64,000 bases of DNA from NCBI GenBank assembly GCA_013368375.1, contig JAACJP010000007.1, positions 372,001 to 436,000 of the forward strand. Reading direction: 5' to 3'. The position numbers and the translations under genes were made by a program. A model generated the notes under the pieces. That model saw only the letters and a list, made by a program, of their open reading frames with translations. It did not search any database and was not told where the DNA came from. Below are positions 55,115-64,000 of this stretch, piece by piece; the stretch's first letter is position 1, and each line of letters opens with the position of its first letter. This DNA comes from Tricholomella constricta (Eukaryota > Basidiomycota > Agaricomycetes > Agaricales > Lyophyllaceae).

Positions 55115-56862
55115 TCAATGTGCGCTCTCCTTCCCTTCAGGCTTCCTCGCCTTGAAAATCCCTCGTTCCGCCACATTTTTCAAGATAATGCGGACGTTTG
55201 TTAGAGCCTCTTCCAAACTGGTCTCCTTAGCCCTTCTCCGCCCTGTCGAGAAACAGAGTTAGCTACGCCATCTACGCACGCAGTTTATGAGTTCTATAAG
55301 GAACACCCACCAACAATCGCCCAATTTCTCGTGCTCGGAATCCTCAGCGTCTCACACTCAACCTCCCACCCACAATACAAGCTCAGCGCCGCCAACCAGA
55401 TGCGATACCTCGAATACGAGCTCACATTCCCGCCTTCCCCTCCCAGATTCAGCGTGTCCGCGAATTCAGCAACCGGGCCCGGGACGGGGAACATCGGCGT
55501 GCTGGAGCGCTCGTACTTGGCGTCGAAGGACCACGCACAGCAGGGGATGGAAAGGTACCCCGATGCGGCGTGGAGCGTCGAGAGCACGGGCACCCAGGGC
55601 GTCAGCTCGTCCGCGTGGTTCCCGATGATGAACAGCCCGGGCTGGAAGTACGGATCGGGCGAGGAGGCGGTTGGGTCGAAGGCGTGCACGTGCAGGTGGG
55701 CTTGTGTGGATTGTGGGTAGTGAGACCAGGAGGTACGTGCGCGGAGGTCGATGCCTCGCCCCTCGTATCTTTCTTGGACTAGTATGTGTGTGAGAAGACC
55801 GTTACCGCAGCTGCCAAGACGTTATTCAATATATACCCTAGTGTTTGGACGGAGCCTCACCCAAAGTCAAGAAAGCCGCCTGGGGGGCGAGGCCAAGACA
55901 TCCATGGCTGATCAGGGTCAGGTATTGGCGCGTCCTTTGATTCCGTTGCAGAATAAGAGTATTTCCAGAGGAGCATAAGATATGTCGCAATTCCGATATC
56001 CTGCGTCACGCTTAGCCCCTGGGTTGGAACGTAGATAGTATATCTTTTCTTGCCTCAAAAACATGTTTCAAGGGGTCTGTAACCTCCTGCCAGGTATCTA
56101 CGAGATGCTTGTGCCGCTCACGCATTATAAGATACAGATCTTGGTACAGTTCCCGTGGCACAAAGCGATCGTGTATGACACGTTTCTTGTAGTTTGTGAG
56201 TGCACCCCAGCCGTATCGATCGAGCGTATCAAGCAGTGCCAGACATGTACGGTATAGCCGCGCATCCGGATCAGTCGGGGTTCCAGTCAGTGGTACAACT
56301 TCGATCCGCAGAGTTGGCGGTTCAAATTGAATGTACCTAAACGCCAGATGTGCGACCTGAGGGTGATAGTATGGCAGAGAACAGCCATCGTGAACGATTG
56401 GAGTCAAGATTAGGGTATCAGGAGAAGACGCGCCCGCAGAGTCGTCATGGTCATCCTGCAAGCCGTGCAGAGAGCAGTATTGTTCAAGAGAGTTGTCGCG
56501 TCCGGGCCTCCTAGCAAGGAGTTTCCGATGAGTGACACGAACGACTTGTCTAGCCTGGAGTCGCGGAATTGAGGCCGGAAACTCAGAAGTCATCTCTGCG
56601 ACTATGTCTGAACGTAAAATTAAAGTCGAGTTGTACTCGGGATGGTGTATCAACTGGGAGATGGCGATCTCGAACTTATGAAAGATTGTGAGATCGATCA
56701 AAGTAGTAATCGGCAAGTAATAGGACCCACAAGTTCAGATGGAAATGACGCCGGACACGATATAAGAGGTAACCACGTATTGTCTTCATCCAGAAGTGAA
56801 GGTGTAACCAGGTTTCGAGGATTGCACTGGGAAGGCTCGAAGCGGGGGCGATGAGCACACAT
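55115..56862 (-). CDS. TRM44: tRNA(Ser) Um44 2'-O-methyltransferase
   Basis: Five exons on the minus strand (56862-56731, 56674-56054, 56000-55861, 55810-55311, 55242-55115) give 506 aa. Landmarks in order are WLPLISCPASFP near the N-terminus, LIHHPEYNSTLILRSDIV, LTNYKKRVIHDRFVPRELYQD, the SAM-binding FLDFGCGNGLLTHIL near residue 297, YEGRGIDLRARTSW, then FIIGNHADELTPWVPVL and LSIPCCAWSFDAKY. These are characteristic of TRM44, a cytosolic SAM-dependent methyltransferase acting on position 44 of tRNA-Ser. The second intron has a GC donor (GCAAGA) joining HVFE to DIGIATYLMLLW. The start at 56862 gives a 44-codon first exon in frame. Confidence 0.88.
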
Positions 56863-57544
56863 ATTGGATATTCCAGTGTCGCGGTCTTGATTCGTAGTGG
56901 CCGAGAAGTATACGTGAATCCTCTAGAAAACTAATGGCGGGGCTAATGATTCGAAACGAGTCCGACCTCTGAAAAAATAATCCAAGCCACTGATCACATG
57001 ACTCTGATCTAATCTGATACGCACGACATTCTAGCTACGTGAAGTGCACCTCTGATTGAAATTGAACATGCTCGTCGATATACATACATACGAACTAGAG
57101 CAAAGAGTAAATAGGATTGAATAAAAAAGATAAACGGCTCAATTATATATGTAGCTTGAAAGCTGGAGACATAATCAGTTCGGCCAATCTATTTAGCCTG
57201 ATGCTGACCTGGTCAAAAGACTGCTAAAACAACTTTTGGCAACGTCAGGCTATCTGGACAAAAATTCCCTCATTTCCTCTTCCCAAGCCCCGAACGTAGA
57301 GACATAACATATAGAAACAAGCCAGCACGACCGGCATCTAATTAATCTGTTGATCGAAGCGGTCAATTTCCAATTACCCCACACTTTCCCCACCGGAACT
57401 ACTATATACGGGACAAGTCCGCTCCGGCGCCGCCCCTCGATTTCCCAGCTATATAAACCCGTCCGGACACCCAAACCCGCATTCCCCTGACCCATATCAA
57501 CACCCCCAATCTACTAAACCTCCATACCCCAACGATCCCCGTCA
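56863..57544. other. Divergent promoter region, TRM44 / cysteine-rich gene
   Basis: AT-rich between about 57080 and 57180. The TATA box of the rightward gene is near 57450. No further gene recognised. Confidence 0.5.
57450..57457 (+). promoter_or_regulatory. TATA box of the small cysteine-rich gene
   Basis: TATATAAA, 95 bp before the ATG at 57545, in a pyrimidine-rich upstream region, as in strongly expressed fungal genes. Confidence 0.5.
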
Positions 57545-58034
57545 ATGGCTGAAGTTGCTGCTCCAACCGTCGAGATCAACGATGGTGTCTTCTGCAGTGC
57601 ACACCTGAAGGAAGTCGTAAGTACTGCATCGTTTTCCTGATCTATTCATTGCTGGCGCAATGGATAGATCTATGGAGATCGCGCCCGTGACTGAACCCTT
57701 CTTCGCCTCTGTAGTGCACGGACTGCTCCTTTGACGGGAGGGAAGAGAACGATGCGTTCTACGGGGTACGATCGGCGTCTTTATCGTTTTGACGCTGTCT
57801 GACTGGCGTGATTTGAAGTACGACCCCGTGGACCGGGACCCCATCGATACACCGACCGTCACGAGGGACAAGGACGGGAACTATCAGTGCAAGAAGCATG
57901 GCTCTCAGGGTGCGTCTCGCGTAGTCTCCTCTTGCTAGTTTCTGACGCAGAGTTCAGGGTGCAACCAGTGCTTCGGCTGGAAGAAGCAGATCACCAGGGC
58001 GCGTACTGCCGCGAAGAAAGCCGGCAGGAAATAG
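57545..58034 (+). CDS. Small cysteine/histidine-rich protein, probable zinc binder
   Basis: Four exons (57545-57616, 57715-57765, 57819-57909, 57958-58034) give 96 aa. Cys/His pairs are spaced like two zinc sites: C-x2-H followed by C-x2-C around residues 17-28 (VFCSAHLKEVCTDC) and C-x2-H followed by C-x2-C near 71-81 (YQCKKHGSQGCNQC). The C-terminus is basic (AAKKAGRK). Introns fall close to the metal-binding pairs. I do not recognise a named family; a small nucleic-acid- or protein-binding zinc protein is the best guess. The TATA box and compact gene suggest regular expression. Confidence 0.65.
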
Positions 58035-58400
58035 TTTGTATGTTTATCTGTATAAGGCGCCAAGTTCGCCATGTAGAAGCACATATGTTGTACACCGCAA
58101 ATTATCGAACATCGGAGACCGCTCTCCGGCATGAACTTGCTTATGACTAATTTACGTTGTGATTACACAGTGGGCCCGTATTGATGACAGTGATCGCTTT
58201 TCCATGGTTGAAGTCATCCGCATGGAGTGATAGTCGTTCATGTAGAAGGTGTTGATTTACATCGGTTGTAAGTACACTCTATCTCAGCGTCTAAGTATCT
58301 TAACAACAAGTCAGGAATGCAAGCAAGGTGTCAAGCAGTTGAGCGTTCGAGCTGCGGTGTTCCCGCATGCCGAGAGAAAAAATTCGACACGAACCCCATC
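58035..58400. other. Short convergent spacer
   Basis: 366 bp between the stop of the cysteine-rich gene and the stop of the MFS gene. Nothing recognised beyond 3' flanks. Confidence 0.5.
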
Positions 58401-60515
58401 TCACACCCAACCAGTTCCTTTCGTTTTGGACACAACGTACCGCGTGAAGCACAAAGAAGCAGTTCCAGCCAGCATGCAAACGCCAGAGAACACGAGCGGC
58501 CTCCACCATATAAACGACGAAGAGAGCAAGGCACCCGCGATCGGAGTTCCTACAGCATCAGAACGGGCATCAGCACCCTTGTCGATCATCCCAGCGCAGC
58601 CCGCCCGCCCGCGCCTCTAAGATCTACGTGACATACCAATGAGTCCACCGATCCCTGTGAACAGCGAGCAGACGTTCTATGTGAGATTCCGGCACCTCGC
58701 CGCGTTAAACGTGCTCCAGCACTCACCCGTGAACGTAAAGCAAAGCCCAATACGCGCCCCAATCTCCGCGTCCGTCTTGGCCAGCGATGCGATCATCGGC
58801 GTGAGTAGCCCCGCGTCTGTGCATCCCACACATAAGTCGACGTACACCTCAATGTGCCAGTATGACAAAAAAAAACAGGCACAGGTTGTTTATACGCACA
58901 GGCGCCGGAGAAAAACCCGTAGAGGATGGCAAAAATGACGGTGCCTGGAATATCCTTGACAAGGAGCATGCAGAAGATGAGGATACCGAGGGACGTCATG
59001 CAGAAAATCATGAGATTAAAGACGCCGAGCGGCGCGACAAGGATATTTGGGATCACCCGGCCGACGGTGTTTACTCCGTTTAAGATAACCAGCTGATTAC
59101 ACATGGAGGATAGACGGAGTTAGGGGCGGTTTGGTGGGATGGAGAAACTAGAGGAGAGCGTTGAGAAAACTTACTGTGTAGAATGCGAAGGAGGGTGTCA
59201 GCCCGTTTTTGATCGCTTTAAGCTGGAGGAAGAATATTGGGAAGTAGAGGCCCGCCAGAATGAGAAAGATACTGTGTAGCGAGGCCAATCATTCATTACA
59301 GCAGGCAGAGAGCTATTTCAACAGGTGATGCGCTCACCCTGAAATGGTCGTGACATAGGCAGGTTCCCGAAGGAAAGTTTTGAGATCTAGGAGCGTGCTA
59401 CCCTGTTTCCTCGATTTTGGAGGCAGCCTCGGCTTCATCAGAAGCAAAGCGATGACGATCAGGCCCAAGTTCATTCCTGCGCTTGCGCGCACGCCGGCGT
59501 GGAAGCCCACGCGGCCATGAAAGAGCTGGTTGAGCATTATAGGGTGAACGGCAGCACCGACAGCGGATCCCTGTCACTCGTTGAGGACCATCAAGCAGAG
59601 TAGTATTGAGGGAGCACCCACCGAGGTCGCAATTCCCATAGCCAATGCGCGGCGGCGCTGGAAATAGTGTGCTATCACGGCTAGGCCGGGGACATAGGTA
59701 ACACCGGAGGCTATCCCCAGACCCAATCCTTGGGCTAGGAACACCTGGAGGGTTGACGTCAGCAGGATAGCGATGCCTTTCTAAAGAACAGCGCACCTGG
59801 TAGTATTGTTCTGCGTGCGTCAAGGAAAGCATGAATAAACAGACGACGAAAAGAGCAGATCCACCGATCATGAGATGATAACTGCAAACGATAAATCAGG
59901 CTGCATCCTGTTAAAATGGATGCGAAGGCCAGACGTACAAATACCCAGTATCAAAGGCTCTGCCGGTAAAAAGGCCAGAGGAAACCACAAAAAGTAGTTG
60001 GACACTTCCTATCCAACTAAGCACAAAGACATTAGTAAATATATGCTTTTCAAGCGAAGTGTTACTGACCTGATTTGGGACGAAGAGTAATGGGTGAGGT
60101 ATTCTCGAACATAAAAATCTGCACTTGAATACTCAGGCCCGGCCGTTACAGTGACAAGGATGAATCCACATACCATTATAAACGCCGTGAGCATTGGTAT
60201 AGCTGTACGAATCGTGAGTCCGAGTACAACAATTCAGACGTTGGAGTGCATGATACCCAAGGGTGGCGAACTGGATAAACCATCTATCCAAGAAAACATG
60301 AGAACACATTGCCCTTACTAAAGATAGAACACACCGGCCACTCACACTCCTAGCACAACAGACCAAGCCCTCCATCCACCCTCGGGAAAAGTTACCTCTG
60401 CTACCTCCTGAGAAGCCAAGGCCTCAACAACCGCCTCTGTGTCCAGAGCCACCTTTTCCGGCTCAGGCGCATGCTTGATATCTGAATCTGACTGCGATTC
60501 CGGACTCGATGACAT
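58401..60515 (-). CDS. Monocarboxylate-transporter-like MFS protein
   Basis: Thirteen exons on the minus strand (60515-60346, 60283-60257, 60202-60174, 60118-60070, 60016-59939, 59881-59797, 59744-59622, 59570-59338, 59271-59175, 59092-58900, 58816-58727, 58654-58637, 58549-58401) give 446 aa. An acidic N-terminal tail leads to GGWRAWSVVLGVWFIQFATLGY, the signature start of MCT-like fungal MFS proteins. Further landmarks are FYVREYL, ISWIGSVQLLF, QGLGLGIASGVTYVPGLAV, YFQRRRALAMGIATSGSAVG and IGARIGLCFTFTGIGGLIGTPIAGALL, giving about twelve membrane spans. It ends in KGTGWV, typical of the family. The substrate (monocarboxylate or other small anion) is unknown. Three exons are under 30 nt (27, 29 and 18 nt); omitting any shifts the frame. 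Confidence 0.85.
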
Positions 60516-61473
60516 GGAGGTATCGAGAGGTCAGAGCAAGCCTACCCTGCACACATCTATACTACATATACCTCCCACCACCCCAGTTCGAACAGCTACT
60601 TCTGACGTGCGAAAGTTATGCTGCTCGCAGCGCGCGATGTGATGCTCTTCTGCGATGAGATAGGAACTTTTTCATTTTCTCTGGCAGGCAGCCGGCATCC
60701 AGTATGACTTCGGCTTTGCTCTTCATGGCCAGTCCGAGCAGCTGTACAATCTGGTCTTCCGATTGTTCGGTGTGCATTGGGTCTCAGCTGACCTATGCTT
60801 CTTTGCTTGGGAGCCTTCCCATAGTATAAGGTCGGCTTCGAAGAATGAGCGGCCCGATAATTTTAAGTTCGCGCAGCGTGTGTGCATTGTCATGTCAATT
60901 GCAATGTGAACAGAATTTGGAAAGACTTCGATAGCATCGATCGTGGCAGATACATGCACCTACATGTAAATTGTCAGAAATTTCAGTAATAGGGAAGCTG
61001 GAGTCCAAGTTATCTTGAATGCAATCGAATTTTTTACAATTGCGCACCTATACCGGAGCGTCCATCGTCTAAAATCAAGAAAATGCTTAAAAGTTAGGTG
61101 ACAAGTCATGGGGACAGGTGCCAGGTTACTCATATCCGCCAATTTCGTGGTAAGTATGTAGGGAAGAACGCCACTCCGTCGAAAACAACGACAAATCCTG
61201 GACCTCGGTTGCAGTACGAGTGCAAACGACCGGGCGCTGAAACAATTATATTTTTACACAACCTCCGTTAGGGGGGGGGAAAGAAAAAAGAAACAGCACT
61301 ACAAAACATTGATATCTATGTGTTCAGTATGGCAAATTGCAGCGATACAGGAGTGGGGTAAAAAGGGTACTAAAGCAGCAGCAGTAATTTTCGTATTTTA
61401 ATTCCAAGTTGTCAAGCAGACCAGACCTACCATCCCGACAAAGAAACGACATCAAGGAGCACAGGGGATGCAA
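60516..61473. other. Intergenic region upstream of the MFS gene
   Basis: About 960 bp between the MFS start and the ATP-citrate lyase stop, both on the minus strand. It holds the MFS promoter side and the ACL 3' flank, with a G run near 61270. Frames of 60-80 codons here lack support. Confidence 0.5.
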
Positions 61474-64000
61474 TTATTGCATCCTGCCGAGCACACGAGG
61501 CTGAGAAACATCTGCCATGTTGATGAAGATATCGTCGGCAGGGTGGCGGTACAGCGGCGCGCGGAGGCGCTTCTGGTCGAGGTGATGGCCGATGAAGCCG
61601 ATGCTGCGGCCGAGGACGAAGAGGCCGTTGAGGGTTCCAATGCGGATGTACTCCTCCGCCTCATCAGGCGTGAAGGCACCCGAGTCGCGAAGGAGATCAA
61701 CAAAGCAGACCGCGATGCATCCGTCGACGTTGAGGATGAGCTGGAGAAGAGAGACCACGTCAGGGGATGCGCAACTGGATTACAGGGAAATCACATACAG
61801 TATCCTTCTTGGAGGTGGTGACCTTCTCGACGGCGAGGGCGTAGTCGAGGAGGCTGTGGCTGGGGAAGTTCTTCCTGACGTACTCCTTTACGAGCTCGAC
61901 ACGGAGATCAGGGTTGTTGACGCTCTTGATCTTGTGGCCGATACCGCTGACTAAAAAAAATCGATGCTAATCAGCACCCGCGCATCGGCAGAAGAAGGCT
62001 GGACGAACTGAGTTTGTTGGCTTTCCTCGAGTTGTCGACAAACTCGCGGGGCGTGAGACCAGTGTCACGGGCGTTGGAGAACATAGCAGCAGCCTCGTCG
62101 AGGGCACCACCGAATCGGCTACCGATGGTGAGGAGACCGGAAGCCAGCGACGAGATCAAGTCCTTGCCGGCACGGGATGCGACAATAGTGTTCATCGCAC
62201 TGGATGTTACAAAGATATTTCATGAGCACAAATAGTCTTCAGGAGTAGCGTTGATAAGTACGCACCCAGAGACAGCGGGACCGTGGTCTGCAGTGAGCAT
62301 GAGCACCATCTCGATGAACTTGGTAGCCCACGGTGGCAGGCCTAGTTAACCTCAGCATCTGAAATGGTGGAACGAGGAGGGGAGGCACATACGTCGCTTA
62401 AACCAGAGAAGGGAGACGACACCACCGAGACCGATGTCCTCTTTGAAGACGTCAGAGATGCGCATGCCGGCGTACAGGAGCTCCTGGCCACGCTCGTCGG
62501 AGATGGTGGAGATGAATGCAGCAGGCTTGCGGATGAGGCCGAGTTCCTACACAACACGCAACGCGAAATCAGTTTCCGATCCAATGTTCATTAGAGTATG
62601 CTGTCTGCTGACCTGCGCCCATTTGTAGTCCATGGGGATGACAGGAGGATCGCGCTCGGGCTTGGGGACGACGACGCCGCGCTTGACGAGTGTCTGATAC
62701 GTCTCTTTCAGGACGTCGGGGAGCTCCTCAAAGGTATCGGGGACGATGAACCCAGCCTCCCTCATCGCATTGTTCTTCGCATCGGCAGTCTCTAGCTCGC
62801 TGTTGGCCATGCTTCCCGCATGACCAAACTGCACCTCGGTCGCGAACATCTTGGCGCACGTACCGATGGCCCAGGCGACGATGGGCTTCTTGATGATGCC
62901 CCGCTTGACGGCATCGATGACGCGGTACTCCTCGATGCCACCGACCTCGCCGAGTAGCACGAGCATCTTGCACTCGGGGTCGGCCTCATAGCGCAGAAGA
63001 TGGTCAATGAAAGTCGAGCCGGGGTAGCGATCACCGCCGATGGCGATACCCTCGTAGGTGCCATTGGTCACGAGCGAGAGAATGTTGTTGAGCTCGTTGG
63101 ACATACCGCCGGACTTCGAAACGTAGCCGACGGAGCCGGCGCGGTAGAGCTTAGATGCAATGATATTGTCCATCATTCTAAAAGATTTGATTAGTGAGGA
63201 AACGATGAAAGTCAGCGGGGCTCAACGTACCCTCCAGAGTTTCCGATCCTGAAGCAGCCAGGCTTGATACCGCCGACAGTGGCGGGACCGATGATCAGGA
63301 CACCCTTCTCCTTCGCCTTCCACAGGATCTCACGGGCATGCCTCTCAGGGACACCTTCCGCAATGAGGGCAAGGCATTTGATCTGGGGGAACTCCAAGCA
63401 CTCGAGGGTGCTGGCATACACACTACGAGAGCTGGCGAAGTTGACGACGACGTCAACGTCGGGGTGCTTGCTGACGGCCTCGTTGACGCTGGTGTAGACG
63501 GGGAGGAGCGTCTCCTTGGTGCCCCAGTAGAACTTCTGGATGTGGTGTCCACCGAAGGGGTAGATCATGGCGGCGACGCTGGGCGCCTCGCGGCCGCAGG
63601 AGTAGTCGAAGTCGAGCATGCCCTGGATGGCACGGGGCTGAAGGCCGTAGACGAAGGAACGGGTGGTCTCGTCGAAGGGCCGGTAGGCAGGGCGCGAGGA
63701 GGGCCCGTGGGTATCGAAGCGGATGATCTGGTCGTTGGGCTGAGTGCGTTCACCGTCCTTGTGTATGCTGCCGATGCCGCCCTCGTTGGAGATCTCGACT
63801 TCCTCTACCTGTGCGGGGGGAGTTCCGACCTGGACACTCTTGGTGCCAAGCGCCACAGAGGATGCAGTCTTCTTGACCTCCACACCGAGCGCGAGAGGGA
63901 CGATCTCGGTGATGTGGGTATCGGGGCCGAAGACGCGAATGGGAACACCGAGGCTTTCGCCGAGGAGGCGCATGGCCTTGAGACCCTCCTGGTAGTTGGG
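61474..64000 (-). CDS. ACL1: ATP-citrate lyase, fused single-chain form (N-terminus outside window)
   Basis: Seven visible exons on the minus strand (64000-63231, 63177-62613, 62546-62393, 62341-62266, 62199-62009, 61950-61799, 61740-61474) encode the last 724 residues; roughly the first 400 lie beyond the edge. The visible part starts at the end of the citrate-binding domain ([16 protein letters not shown]), passes a low-complexity linker, then the CoA-binding domain (QTRAVQG-like [26 protein letters not shown]). The ligase part carries the phosphohistidine loop [10 protein letters not shown]. The C-terminal citrate-synthase-like domain shows [23 protein letters not shown] and [23 protein letters not shown] motifs. 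It makes cytosolic acetyl-CoA and oxaloacetate from citrate, ATP and CoA. Both halves in one frame is the basidiomycete/animal form. Confidence 0.95.

Noticed and set aside
58249..58620. 123-codon plus-strand frame downstream of the cysteine-rich gene
   Set aside because: It is antisense to the last exon of the MFS gene over much of its length and has no motif.

Overview
This is a 64 kb piece of a filamentous basidiomycete (probably Agaricomycete) nuclear genome. The evidence is dense spliceosomal introns of about 50-95 nt with GT-AG ends, very small exons, no bacterial-style operons, and a typical fungal gene set. The ATP-citrate lyase at the right edge carries its citrate-binding and CoA-binding/citrate-synthase-like halves in one reading frame, the arrangement of basidiomycetes and animals; ascomycetes split it into two genes.

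Layout. 0-8 kb: a UBL3-like membrane-anchored ubiquitin-fold protein, an RTA1-like membrane protein, an alkyltransferase-like (ATL) DNA-repair protein and a DUF2470-type membrane protein. 8.1-31.9 kb: a very young LTR retrotransposon of the Ty3/Gypsy class in the arrangement LTR-internal-LTR-internal-LTR, period 11,416 bp, flanked by a 4-bp target duplication. 32-37.4 kb: gene-poor, with a decayed copy of a dioxygenase-like gene. 37.4-49.6 kb: an FHA protein, mitoribosomal mL44, a GH105-like glycosidase, a 1,209-aa 2OG-dioxygenase-like protein and a MUP1-type methionine permease. 50.6-54.6 kb: four tandem copies of a two-exon orphan gene. 55-64 kb: TRM44 tRNA methyltransferase, a 96-aa cysteine-rich protein, a monocarboxylate-transporter-like MFS protein and ATP-citrate lyase (N-terminus outside the window).

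The most unusual object is the retrotransposon. Gag-protease and RT-RNase H-integrase lie on the minus strand and are joined by a -1 frameshift site with a downstream stem. About 4 kb between the end of pol and the 3' LTR carries two spliced genes on the OPPOSITE strand. They are paralogues of each other: both first exons are exactly 270 nt, both end in a similar coiled-coil-like tail, and each follows the same polypurine tract plus hairpin. The larger one encodes a perfect fungal Zn(II)2Cys6 cluster. So the element appears to carry its own antisense, intron-containing transcription-factor-like gene, starting next to its 3' LTR. Copies of the 3' polypurine tract also occur inside pol (a candidate central PPT) and upstream of the second antisense gene. 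The LTR contains a cluster of CGG triplets, the type of sequence Zn2Cys6 proteins recognise, which suggests self-regulation (inference).

Exon structures below were built by hand from splice signals, reading-frame continuity and family resemblance. All function assignments come from recognition of motifs, not from database searches.
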